From positions 434,001 through 498,000 of the forward strand of contig NZ_JAXIVS010000006.1 in assembly GCF_034259325.1 (NCBI RefSeq): a stretch of 64,000 nt of DNA, written 5' to 3'. The stretch comes from Hyalangium ruber. Lineage in GTDB: Bacteria > Myxococcota > Myxococcia > Myxococcales > Myxococcaceae. Each line of letters begins with the position of its first letter. Positions within the stretch are counted from its first letter, which is position 1. A program made the translations under genes and the position numbers. This document shows positions 1 to 8,836 of the stretch, one piece after another. The notes under the pieces were generated by a model. That model saw only the letters and a list, made by a program, of their open reading frames with translations, searched no databases and was not told the DNA's origin.

Positions 1-742
1 GTCGCCCTCCCTCGAAGCTGTTGATCCATCCCCCCAGGCCCGAGGCGCGCACCGTCCACCAGCCGTCCTCCGTCTCGTACCCCGTCTCGACCAGCGCGGA
101 GGTGAAGGGCGACAGCTCCTGCTCCAGCTCACCGTCCGGCATGCGCCGCAGCGAGTGGCTCGCCGCGGGGCCGAAGCCCAGCCACAGCCTGCCCGTCACT
201 GAGCGGATGGGGTCCAGCAGCAGCGCCGCCCGCCCGGTCTCCACCGTCAGCCCCGGCCCTTCCCACGTGCGCCGCTCCAGGTGCCCCGCGCGCACCGCGA
301 GCGTGACGTCGAACGGGAAGGGGATGCGAATGGGCTTCGAGGTGGGAATGAGGATGAAGCCCTCCTCCAGGTGACGGCGGAACGTGCCCTCATACAAGGT
401 GGTGGTGAGCCCCCTCCGCGTGGAGTTCGGCGTGGCCTCGGTGACGAGGAGGCGATGGGTGTTGAACCAGAGCATGCCCTTGCTCCGGCTGGTCCGCTCG
501 GTGCGCAGGAGGATGCCCGCGTGCAGCGTGGGGTCCGCCCGCCCATCCCATACCCGCAGCCCCGTGCCCAGCAGCAGGGCATTGCCTGGGTCGAAGCAGG
601 TGGGGAAGGGCCGCCCCTCGTCGTCCATCCCAGAGCAAGGGTCCACCTCGGCCCGCGCGGGGACCTGCGGCGCGGAGGCCGCCGTCCCCCCGGGAGCCGG
701 GGGCAGGGCGAGCAGCAGGGTGGCGAGGCCGAGCGCGAGCAT
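1..742 (-). CDS. Exported protein of unknown function (3' end outside window)
   Basis: I do not recognise the family. Reading leftward from the ATG at 742, the frame is open to the window edge, giving 247 codons of an incomplete gene. The first 22 or so residues (MLALGLATLLLALPPAPGG) look like a signal peptide, so the product is probably periplasmic or outer-membrane associated. The mature part has alternating hydrophobic and polar stretches rich in Gly, Thr and Arg, as in beta-rich proteins, but no motif I can name. An AGGA lies about 10 nt before the ATG. It starts 12 bp after the stop of the gene at 755-2071 on the same strand, so the two are very likely one operon and may act in the same exported assembly. 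Confidence 0.6.
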   Translation of the reverse strand, partial: MLALGLATLLLALPPAPGGTAASAPQVPARAEVDPCSGMDDEGRPFPTCFDPGNALLLGTGLRVWDGRADPTLHAGILLRTERTSRSKGMLWFNTHRLLVTEATPNSTRRGLTTTLYEGTFRRHLEEGFILIPTSKPIRIPFPFDVTLAVRAGHLERRTWEGPGLTVETGRAALLLDPIRSVTGRLWLGFGPAASHSLRRMPDGELEQELSPFTSALVETGYETEDGWWTVRASGLGGWINSFEGGR

Positions 743-754
743 GCCGTCGAGTTC

Positions 755-2071
755 CTAGCGAGCGCTGGCCAGCGGTGCGCTGCGACGTGCCGGCGCCCAC
801 AGCGAGACACGCAGGCCCGCCTGGCCGGACCACTCCCACGTCGGGTCCAGGTTGGGGAAGTCGTTGCGCCAACCGCCCCGCCCATCCACCACCAGGCTCA
901 CCGGCTGGTCGTTGATGGCCAGGAGGATGAGCTCGTAGCCCGCGCGGAACTTCAGGCGCTCGGGGCGCAGCGGACGGCCCTCCACCCGGTCGGCCAGCAG
1001 TACCTTCTCCGCCTCGACGGAGAAGAGCAGGTGGTGGAAGCCATCCGTGTCCAGGGTGATGTCACCCTCCAGCGCGGCGGTGGGCACCAGGGTGGTGATG
1101 CCGTGCGTCCGGTCTCGCTCGATGCCGGGGCCCACGCGCAGCCGCACATAGGAGACCAAGTCGCGCGAGTGCCACAGGTCCAACGTGCCGTGCATGGCGC
1201 CCCAGGTGAGCAGGCTCAGCTCGGCGTCTCCGCGCTCGATGCTCTCCTGGTGCAGCAGTTCGACCCAGGCCCCCAGGTTGAGCCCCAGGTCCCAGCGGCG
1301 CGGCTTGCCGAAGAACGTGGTGACGCGGAAGAGCGGCACCCGGCGCTCGACGTTGAAGTCGTAGCGCAGCAGCGTCACGTCCAGGCTCGGCTCTCCGAGG
1401 TACAGCTCGGTCTCCAGGAAGGTGAACCGGTGCAGCCGGTGGTCCTCCTCTCCGCCGGGGATCTCGGTCTGGATGCCGAAGTCCACCCGGATGCGGTCCC
1501 GGGTGACGTCGTCGCCGCGGAAGAGGGGCGCCCAGGCGCCGCCGAGCCAGATGCGCCGGTGCAGGTCGAAGTTGAACTGCATCACCCGGCCCTGCTCGTC
1601 GCGGTACCAGCCCGGCGGGGCCTCGGCGATGGAGGGGACGAAGCGGTAGCCCTCCCGGGTGCGCGTGGCGGCGCTGGTCTCGTAGCGCTCGCAGAAGGAG
1701 GCGCGCAGCAGGGGCCGGTCCGTCTCCACGCCGTCCGGGTCCAGCTCGGAGTTGGGGGCGATGAGGCACCGCCGCGTCATCGGGTCGCACTGCATCCGGT
1801 ACTCCCCGGAGGGAACCTCCTTGGTGGGAGGCAGCCGGGTACACACCACCGGCTGGTCATAGCGCAGCGAGGGACGTGGCTCCTCCGGAGTCATCGTGAA
1901 ACCCGGTGGGTCGTCCTCCGAGAGGTCGGGAGCCGACGTGGAGGGTAGGTCCGGCGTCTGCCCGGTGGGGCTCTGCTCCTGCTGAGGTGTCTCTGCCTGG
2001 GGTGTGTCCGTCGTGCCCTCGACCTGCGAGAGCAGCAGGGCACAGCCCAGCGCTGCTACCTGGATGAACAT
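755..2071 (-). CDS. Exported, probably outer-membrane protein of unknown function
   Basis: 438 residues starting at the ATG at 2071. A longer frame extends upstream but its residues are low-complexity Arg/Gly/Leu, unlike the body, so I reject it. The N terminus (MFIQVAALGCALLLSQVEG) is a plausible signal peptide, followed by a Gln/Thr/Pro-rich linker and a Cys-containing segment (MQCDPMTRRC, near residue 95). The C-terminal two thirds has many alternating aromatic/hydrophobic strands, such as KFRAGYELILLAI and GQAGLRVSLWAP, which suggests a beta-barrel or beta-sheet surface protein; that is inference. It lies 12 bp upstream of another exported-protein gene and diverges from the glycosyltransferase gene at 2324, with about 250 bp between them in which I see no further feature. 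Confidence 0.65.
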   Translation of the reverse strand: MFIQVAALGCALLLSQVEGTTDTPQAETPQQEQSPTGQTPDLPSTSAPDLSEDDPPGFTMTPEEPRPSLRYDQPVVCTRLPPTKEVPSGEYRMQCDPMTRRCLIAPNSELDPDGVETDRPLLRASFCERYETSAATRTREGYRFVPSIAEAPPGWYRDEQGRVMQFNFDLHRRIWLGGAWAPLFRGDDVTRDRIRVDFGIQTEIPGGEEDHRLHRFTFLETELYLGEPSLDVTLLRYDFNVERRVPLFRVTTFFGKPRRWDLGLNLGAWVELLHQESIERGDAELSLLTWGAMHGTLDLWHSRDLVSYVRLRVGPGIERDRTHGITTLVPTAALEGDITLDTDGFHHLLFSVEAEKVLLADRVEGRPLRPERLKFRAGYELILLAINDQPVSLVVDGRGGWRNDFPNLDPTWEWSGQAGLRVSLWAPARRSAPLASAR

Positions 2072-2323
2072 CACGCCTCCCACGTCTCGGCCCCGGCTCG
2101 GGCGAGGCCAGCCCCGGGGGGACCCTTCAAACGGCGTGCCCTTGCCTGGACAACGGGCTTTCGCGGGGTTGGTGCCCTGGTGCTGTGCAGCCCTCGGCAC
2201 ACTGCACGCCAACCGTGACGCGGTGAGCACACACTCGGCAGAGGTCGACCCGGGACGGGGCGGGGGATATAAGTCCGCGGCCCGTCGTTCGCGGGCTGGA
2301 TCCAGACGGAGGCATTCTTTTCC

Positions 2324-4792
2324 GTGGCGAATGACGGAGAGCAACAGCAGCAGTCGGCGCAGCCGCCGCAGCCGGTAGACCCGCCGCAGCCGGCAGAGCC
2401 GTCCCCGCCTGCGGAGCCTCAGCAGGCCGCGCCACCCGCGCCGGCCGAGGCGCCCCCGTCCGCCGAGGCCCAGCCGCCCGCGGCGCCGCAGCCGCCCGTC
2501 TCGGCCCAGCAGGCCCCCACGCCAAAAGGAGAGTCGTTCGTCGAGACGCTCCTCGGCAAGAACCTCTACGAGGAGGGCTGGGTCAAGCGCTGGATGCAGG
2601 TGCCGGTGACGCTGCGCGTGGTGAGCCTGATGGCGGCGTTCTCCTCGTTCCTGTTCCTGCCCTACCTGGGCGCGGTGGGGCTGTGGGACCCCTGGGAGAC
2701 GCACTACGGCGAAGTGGCGCGGATGATGGTGGAGCGCAACGACTACGTGTTCCCCTGGTGGGAGAACGCGTGGTTCTTCTCCAAGCCGCCGCTGACGATG
2801 TGGCTACAGGCGCTGGGGATGAAGGTGGTGGGCTCGGTGCGCCACGCGGGCGAGCTGGCCCGCTACACCGAGTGGGGCATGCGAGTGCCGTTCGCCCTGC
2901 TGAGCATCGCCGCGGTGACGCTGCTGTCGCTGGCGGTGTCGCGGGTGGTGAGCCGGCGCGCGGGGCTGGCCACGGGCTTCGTGCTGGCCACCATGCCGCT
3001 CTACTTCCTGCTCACCCGGCAGACGGTGACGGACACGCCCTTCGTCACCACCATGGTGTGCGCCATGGCGTGCGCGCTCATCGGCCAGCTGGACGAGACG
3101 ACGCGGCACCGCACGGCCTGGTGGTACGCCTTCTACGTCTTCATGGGCCTGTCCGTGCTGGCCAAGGGCCTTTTGGGCGTCCTGCCGGCCGTCATCCTCG
3201 CGCTCTACGCGGTGCTGGCCGTCATCCCCTGGAGCTGGGAGGCCGGCCGGATCCACCTGCGCTGGCTGCTGCGGCGCAAGTTCCGCCGGGAGGTGCGCGA
3301 GGGCAATGCGCCCATGCCCGTGCTGTGGGGCCAGCTCCTGCGGATGCGGCTGGGCACCGGCTTCCTGGTGTTCCTCGCGGTGGCCGTGCCCTGGTACCTC
3401 ACCCTGAGCCTCTTCGACGGGGTGGATGACGAGGGCAAGGGCTTCTTCTACCGCTTCTTCATCCACGACCACCTGAACCGGCTGACCGCGGGCGTACACA
3501 CCACCACGCCGGGCGGCACCTTCATCTACTTCATCGAGCAGGGCGGCTACGCCATCTTCCCGTGGGTGGCGCTGCTGCCGGGCGCCTTCGCGGTGGTGGC
3601 GCGGCTCAAGCTGCGCTCCGACTCCAAGGCGGACCACCTGGCGCTCATCGCCGTGCTGTGGGTGGCCTTCACCTTCTGGCTGCTGGCCTCCAGCGCCACC
3701 AAGTTCCACCACTACGTGTTCCCCATCCTGCCGGGGCTGGCCGTCCTCATCGCGCTGTTCATCGATCGGCTGTGGCAGGACGGGCCCGCCGAGCACGCGG
3801 TGAGCCTCATCTTCGGGCTGGTGCTCTTCGTCCTGGTCGGCAAGGACCTGGCGGAGACCCCGAAGAACTTCACCGACCTCTTCGTCTACAACTACGACCG
3901 GGCCTACCCGGTGGACCTCATCAACAAGCCCATCACGATGTTCCGCTCCCGCCCGCTGTGGATGGGCGACATGGTGGGGGTGGTGCTGGCGGGGTTGGCG
4001 CTCATCCTTGGCGTGGACGCGCTCGGCGCGAAGGACCGCACCCGGACCTCGAGCCTGGCGGCGGTCATGCTGGTGGCCGCGGCGGCCGTCACCCTGGGCG
4101 TGGTCATCCTCGATGGGCGCGTGTCCGCCCTGGGGCTCACGGGTGTGGGCCTGCTGGCCGTGGCGGGCTGGTCCGCGTGGCTGGCTCTTCGCGCGAAGCC
4201 CGAGGATCGCCTGTGGGACTGGCTGCTGGCGGGCGGCTGGGTGGTGGCGGGCGGCTATCTGGCCTGGCGTGGCTTCACCAAGCCGGTGAGCACCGACGCG
4301 CTGCTAAGGGTGCTGAGCGAGCCGGTGAACGTGCGCAAGGGCCTGGGCTTCGCCTTCACCGTGGCCGGCACGCTGTGCGTGCTCGCGGCGCTCAAGCGCG
4401 CCAAGGGCATGCTCTTTGGCAGCTTCTGGCTGTTCGCGGCCGGCTTCGCGATCTGGTTCGGCTGGAACCACTGGGTGGACCTGTCCCACCACTGGACGCA
4501 GCGTGACCTGTTCTGGCGCTACTGGCGCCAGCACCAGGAGGGCGAGCCCATCGCCGCGTTCATGATGAACTGGCGCGGGGAGACGTTCTACTCGCGCAAC
4601 CAGGTGGAGCAGTTCCGCGGCGGAGACGCCAACACGCGCATGCGCAACTACGCCGCCCAGCCCGGCCGCGAGTGGGCCCTGGTGGAGCACAACCGCCTCA
4701 ACCTGCTGATCAGCGCCGTGGGCTCGGACAAGAAGGTCAACGTCATCGACCGCGACATCAACAACAAGTTCATCCTGGTGACCATCGATTGA
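2324..4792 (+). CDS. Membrane glycosyltransferase, GT39/ArnT-like
   Basis: 822 residues, with a GTG start preceded by GGAGG at 2307-2311. Residues 1-70 are a cytoplasmic low-complexity Gln/Pro/Ala tail. The rest is a polytopic membrane protein. After the first membrane segment comes WDPWETHYGEVARMM, the acidic loop typical of the GT39/PMT/ArnT superfamily, where such Asp/Glu residues take part in transfer from a polyprenyl-phosphate sugar. The later FFSKPPLTMW is also typical. A second set of membrane helices and a soluble C-terminal region make it longer than the usual 500-600 residues. The likely role is adding a sugar to lipid A, a protein or another exported acceptor on the periplasmic face; the acceptor cannot be read from sequence. 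The stop codon overlaps the TTG start of the ABC ATPase at 4789. Confidence 0.85.
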   Translation: MANDGEQQQQSAQPPQPVDPPQPAEPSPPAEPQQAAPPAPAEAPPSAEAQPPAAPQPPVSAQQAPTPKGESFVETLLGKNLYEEGWVKRWMQVPVTLRVVSLMAAFSSFLFLPYLGAVGLWDPWETHYGEVARMMVERNDYVFPWWENAWFFSKPPLTMWLQALGMKVVGSVRHAGELARYTEWGMRVPFALLSIAAVTLLSLAVSRVVSRRAGLATGFVLATMPLYFLLTRQTVTDTPFVTTMVCAMACALIGQLDETTRHRTAWWYAFYVFMGLSVLAKGLLGVLPAVILALYAVLAVIPWSWEAGRIHLRWLLRRKFRREVREGNAPMPVLWGQLLRMRLGTGFLVFLAVAVPWYLTLSLFDGVDDEGKGFFYRFFIHDHLNRLTAGVHTTTPGGTFIYFIEQGGYAIFPWVALLPGAFAVVARLKLRSDSKADHLALIAVLWVAFTFWLLASSATKFHHYVFPILPGLAVLIALFIDRLWQDGPAEHAVSLIFGLVLFVLVGKDLAETPKNFTDLFVYNYDRAYPVDLINKPITMFRSRPLWMGDMVGVVLAGLALILGVDALGAKDRTRTSSLAAVMLVAAAAVTLGVVILDGRVSALGLTGVGLLAVAGWSAWLALRAKPEDRLWDWLLAGGWVVAGGYLAWRGFTKPVSTDALLRVLSEPVNVRKGLGFAFTVAGTLCVLAALKRAKGMLFGSFWLFAAGFAIWFGWNHWVDLSHHWTQRDLFWRYWRQHQEGEPIAAFMMNWRGETFYSRNQVEQFRGGDANTRMRNYAAQPGREWALVEHNRLNLLISAVGSDKKVNVIDRDINNKFILVTID

Positions 4793-5706
4793 GTGGCATT
4801 CGCGTCCAAGGGCTCGCCAAGCGCTTCGGTTCGCGCACGGCGGTGGAGGGCCTCTCGTTCGAGGTCCACCCCGGCGAGGTGTTCGGGCTGCTGGGCCCCA
4901 ATGGCGCCGGGAAGACGACGACGGTGCGGATGCTCACGGGGCTGCTCCAGCCCTCCGAGGGCGAGGCCTCGGTGTGGGGCTTCTCGGTGCGGACCCAGGG
5001 TGAGCAACTGCGGCGCACGGTGGGGCTGCTCACCGAGCAGCCCGGGCTGTATGACCGGCTGACGGCGCGCGAGAACCTGCGCTTCTTCATCAAGCTGCAC
5101 GAGCTGGAGGAGTCCGCGGCGTGGCCGCGCGCCCAGATCTACTTGCGGCGCTTCGGGCTGGAGGGGCGCGAGGACGAGCCCGTGGGCAGCTTCTCCAAGG
5201 GTATGCGCCAGAAGCTGGCCATCGTCCGCACGCTGGTCCACGACCCGAAGGTCATCTTCCTGGACGAGCCCACCTCGGGGCTGGATCCGGAGTCGGCGCG
5301 CACGGTGCGCGACGCGGTGGCGGAGCTGGCCACCGAGGGGCGCACCATCGTGCTGTGCTCGCACAACCTCGCGGAGGTGGAGCGGCTCTGCTCGCGGGTG
5401 GCCGTCATCCAGGGCCGGCTGCTGGCGCTGGCCCCGCTGGGCGAGCTGCGCCACGCGGGGCTGGCCCTGGACATCCGCGTGGAAGGGGAGGCCGAGCGCT
5501 TCCGTCCGGCGCTGGCGCAGCTGCCCTTCGCCCTCAACGTGCTCACCGAAGGAAGCCAGCTCAAGGTGATGCTCACCGAGAGCGCCCAGGCGCCGGATGT
5601 GCTGGCCTGTCTGGTGACGGCGGGGGCGCGGGTCCACAGCGCGGTGCCCGCGCACCGGCCGCTCGAAGAGGTCTACCTGGAACTCATCCGCCAGGGGAGG
5701 GTGTGA
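4789..5706 (+). CDS. ABC transporter ATP-binding protein (ABC-2 exporter type)
   Basis: 305 residues if translation begins at the TTG at 4789, whose bases overlap the TGA of the upstream gene (TTGA). Homology begins at once after this codon (GIRVQGLAKRF), and residues before it belong to another frame of the glycosyltransferase. Walker A is GPNGAGKTT, the signature is SFSKGMRQKLAI, Walker B and D-loop are VIFLDEPTSGLDPE, and the switch His is in VLCSHNLAE. The C-terminal 80 residues are the variable domain seen in Nat/Ccm-like exporters. It powers the permease encoded immediately downstream. Co-transcription with the glycosyltransferase suggests export of an envelope component, but the substrate is unknown. 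Confidence 0.9.
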   Translation: MSGIRVQGLAKRFGSRTAVEGLSFEVHPGEVFGLLGPNGAGKTTTVRMLTGLLQPSEGEASVWGFSVRTQGEQLRRTVGLLTEQPGLYDRLTARENLRFFIKLHELEESAAWPRAQIYLRRFGLEGREDEPVGSFSKGMRQKLAIVRTLVHDPKVIFLDEPTSGLDPESARTVRDAVAELATEGRTIVLCSHNLAEVERLCSRVAVIQGRLLALAPLGELRHAGLALDIRVEGEAERFRPALAQLPFALNVLTEGSQLKVMLTESAQAPDVLACLVTAGARVHSAVPAHRPLEEVYLELIRQGRV

Positions 5707-5708
5707 GC

Positions 5709-6509
5709 ATGTCGTTCCGACCGAAGCGGGCGCTGGCCGTCTTCTGGAAGGACTTCCTGGACCTGCGCAAGAACGTGGGGCTCTTGCTGTCCATGATGGT
5801 GCTGCCCCTGGTGTTCGTGCTGGTGCCCATCGGCGTGGTGTGGGCGTACGCGGTGCGGCCGGACGACCCCAACCTGCGCGTCATCGCCCTCTACTACTCG
5901 AAGGACCTGCCGCTGGGCACCAGCAGCGCGCGCTTCCTCATCGACAAGACGCTCACCGACTGGTTCGGCATGTTCCTGGTCATGCCCGTCTTCGTCCCCA
6001 TCCTCATCTCCTCCCAGAGCGTGGCGGGGGAGAAGGAGCGGCGCACCCTGGAGCCGCTGCTGGCCTCGCCGGTGACGGCCGCGGAGCTGGTGGCCGGCAA
6101 GAGCCTGGCTTCGCTGGTGCCCGCGGTAGGCATCTCCTGGTTCGCCTTCCTCGTCTTCTGCATCGGCGTGGACATCGTCGCCTGGCCGCTGGTGAAGGGG
6201 CCGCTGATGCCCAACACGCTGTGGACGTTCGGCGTCTTCGTGCTGGCGCCGCTGTTCGCCTTCTTCGGCAACGGGGTGGCGGTGCTCATCTCCGCGCGCG
6301 TGTCCGAGGCGCGCACCGCCCAGCAGTTCTCCGCCATCGTGGTGCTGCCGCTGGTGGGGCTCGTGGGAGGCCAGGTGGCCGGCTGGCTCACCGCCGGTTT
6401 TGTCTACTACGCGGTGCAGGGCGCGGTGGTGCTCCTGCTGGATGTCATCCTGCTGGTGGCCAGCATCCGCCTGCTGGATCGCGAGCGGCTCCTCAGCCGG
6501 TGGGGCTGA
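5709..6509 (+). CDS. ABC-2 type transporter permease
   Basis: 266 residues. The ATG at 5709 follows GGGGAGGG at a good distance; a GTG at 5703 in the same frame would be only 2 nt from it, so the ATG is preferred. There are about six hydrophobic segments, the first at residues 22-42. A cytoplasmic E-K-E-R-R-T-L-E-P-L-L-A-S-P motif follows the second segment and is diagnostic of ABC-2/NatB-type permeases, where it forms the coupling helix. It partners the ATPase 2 bp upstream. The end of the frame closes the operon; the next gene is 197 bp away. Confidence 0.9.
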   Translation: MSFRPKRALAVFWKDFLDLRKNVGLLLSMMVLPLVFVLVPIGVVWAYAVRPDDPNLRVIALYYSKDLPLGTSSARFLIDKTLTDWFGMFLVMPVFVPILISSQSVAGEKERRTLEPLLASPVTAAELVAGKSLASLVPAVGISWFAFLVFCIGVDIVAWPLVKGPLMPNTLWTFGVFVLAPLFAFFGNGVAVLISARVSEARTAQQFSAIVVLPLVGLVGGQVAGWLTAGFVYYAVQGAVVLLLDVILLVASIRLLDRERLLSRWG

Positions 6510-6706
6510 TCGCGGCCCGGGCCGGCCACAGGGGACGTGCGCCTGCTCGGTCGGCTAGGCAATTCCCAGTGAAACTGGCATGTTGCGGGCAGAGACAGTC
6601 CCACCGAAGGGCGAGCGTGTAATCGCCCTGGCCGCTATTCGTATGGAATACGCGGCGGCGTGGGTTCTTTGGGTGACGCGGTCCGAACGGAGGCGAAGCG
6701 AATACG

Positions 6707-7762
<1,056 letters not shown>

Positions 7763-7793
7763 CCCGCTGACCCTCTCCACCCGCGAGAGCCCG

Positions 7794-7825
7794 GAGGCCT
7801 TCACCGTGAGTGCGGTGAGGGCCTC
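7794..7825 (+). terminator. Stem-loop terminator after the SPFH gene
   Basis: Arms GAGGCC and GGCCTC enclose an inner stem CACCG/CGGTG with a short loop. The hairpin begins 32 bp after the SPFH stop codon and is followed by TGTCGTTTC. It fits an intrinsic terminator in GC-rich DNA, although the T tract is poor. Confidence 0.7.
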
Positions 7826-7953
7826 TGTCGTTTCGGGTCAGGGGTGACCCCGCGGAAAATGTGGGGAAAAAACACCCGTATACGCAACTGGTGGGACTCA
7901 GGTTTCGAGAATCCGTACGAAAGCTTCAACGCTCTCTCTTCGGAACGGCCCCC

Positions 7954-8652
7954 ATGAACTACCAGATCAAGTCCGGCGACACCCTCTCCCGCATCGCTCA
8001 GCAGTACAAGACCTCGGTGAGCGAGCTGATGAAGGCCAACCCGGAGATCAAGAACGCCGATCTGATCTACTCGGGCAAGTCGCTGAACATCCCGGGCTCG
8101 CGCGACGAGTTCGTGCCGGGCACGAGCGGCAGCAACGGCCCGTCGCTGACTGGCGGGCCCTCGCAGGCCTCGGGCCCCAGCGCTCCCACGGGCGCCACCG
8201 GCGGCGTGAACGGCCCGCGCGGCAACCCCTTCGAGATCGCCCAGCAGCACCTGAACAAGAACGCCGGCTCACTGAAGCTCGAGGGCAGCGGCGTGGGCGC
8301 GGACATGGAGGACTGGGTCCCCAACAACGTCAACTGCGCCAACTTCGTCTCCGCGTGCCTGGAGCAGGCGGGGATGATCACCAACGGCCAGCACCACAAC
8401 TCGGTGATGGGCCTTCAGGCCAACCTGGACCGTGACCCGAACTTCCAGCGCGTGGACCTGAGCCAGGCCAAGCCGGGCGACGTGGTGAGCATGAAGACGC
8501 CGGGCGGTCAGCACGTGGTGATGTTCGCCGGCTGGAAGGACGGCAAGCCCCAGTTCATCGGCTCCAACAACGTGAACTCGGATGGTTCGCAGCGCATCAC
8601 CATCTCGTCGATGAACTACCCCATCATGTCCGTGCACCAGTATCGCGGCTGA
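7954..8652 (+). CDS. LysM protein with a C-terminal CHAP/NlpC-like amidase domain
   Basis: 232 residues from the ATG at 7954. LysM fills residues 1-45 (YQIKSGDTLSRIAQQYKTSV ... LIYSGKSLNIP), which binds peptidoglycan GlcNAc. A Gly/Ser/Pro linker follows (about 46-90). The C-terminal domain has N-C-A-N-F-V-S-A (candidate catalytic Cys), then K-P-G-D-V-V and G-Q-H-V-V-M-F (candidate His), the layout of CHAP/NlpC-type cell-wall amidases; the catalytic assignment is inference. No signal peptide precedes LysM. The frame is open upstream to 7861, but that stretch is AT-richer and non-homologous. Without a signal it may leave by lysis or a specialised secretion route. It could act in peptidoglycan remodelling or predation. 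Confidence 0.8.
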   Translation: MNYQIKSGDTLSRIAQQYKTSVSELMKANPEIKNADLIYSGKSLNIPGSRDEFVPGTSGSNGPSLTGGPSQASGPSAPTGATGGVNGPRGNPFEIAQQHLNKNAGSLKLEGSGVGADMEDWVPNNVNCANFVSACLEQAGMITNGQHHNSVMGLQANLDRDPNFQRVDLSQAKPGDVVSMKTPGGQHVVMFAGWKDGKPQFIGSNNVNSDGSQRITISSMNYPIMSVHQYRG

Positions 8653-8676
8653 TATCACTCCTGTTGCTACACGCCC

Positions 8677-8707
8677 GGGGCTCCTGCTGCGACGCAGCAG
8701 GGGCCCT
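8677..8707 (+). terminator. Intrinsic terminator after the LysM-amidase gene
   Basis: The 8-bp perfect core CCTGCTGC/GCAGCAGG closes on a GAC loop and is extended by six outer pairs, giving a 14-bp stem with two G:T pairs. GTCCGTTTT follows. It lies 25 bp after the stop codon. Confidence 0.8.
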
Positions 8708-8836
8708 GTCCGTTTTGACCCTGCCCAAAATATCACATTTACAATGAAACGTTCCTAAGCTCACGATCTCCGAAGATCCGTGGTCCTTCGTTTGACTCAA
8801 TGAGAACGAACGGCGCGCGACTTCGAGGGAGACACC

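Noticed and set aside
281-1948. Plus-strand frame of 555 residues opposite the exported proteins
   Set aside because: Gln/Val/Arg-rich with no motif; the minus-strand genes have signal peptides and a consistent operon layout.
4648-5655. Minus-strand frame of 335 residues opposite the ABC ATPase
   Set aside because: Shadow of a gene with complete Walker and signature motifs on the plus strand.
6640-6664. Imperfect palindrome around CCGCTATTC/GAATACGCGG upstream of the SPFH gene
   Set aside because: One arm carries an extra base, so symmetry is weak; it may simply be promoter sequence.
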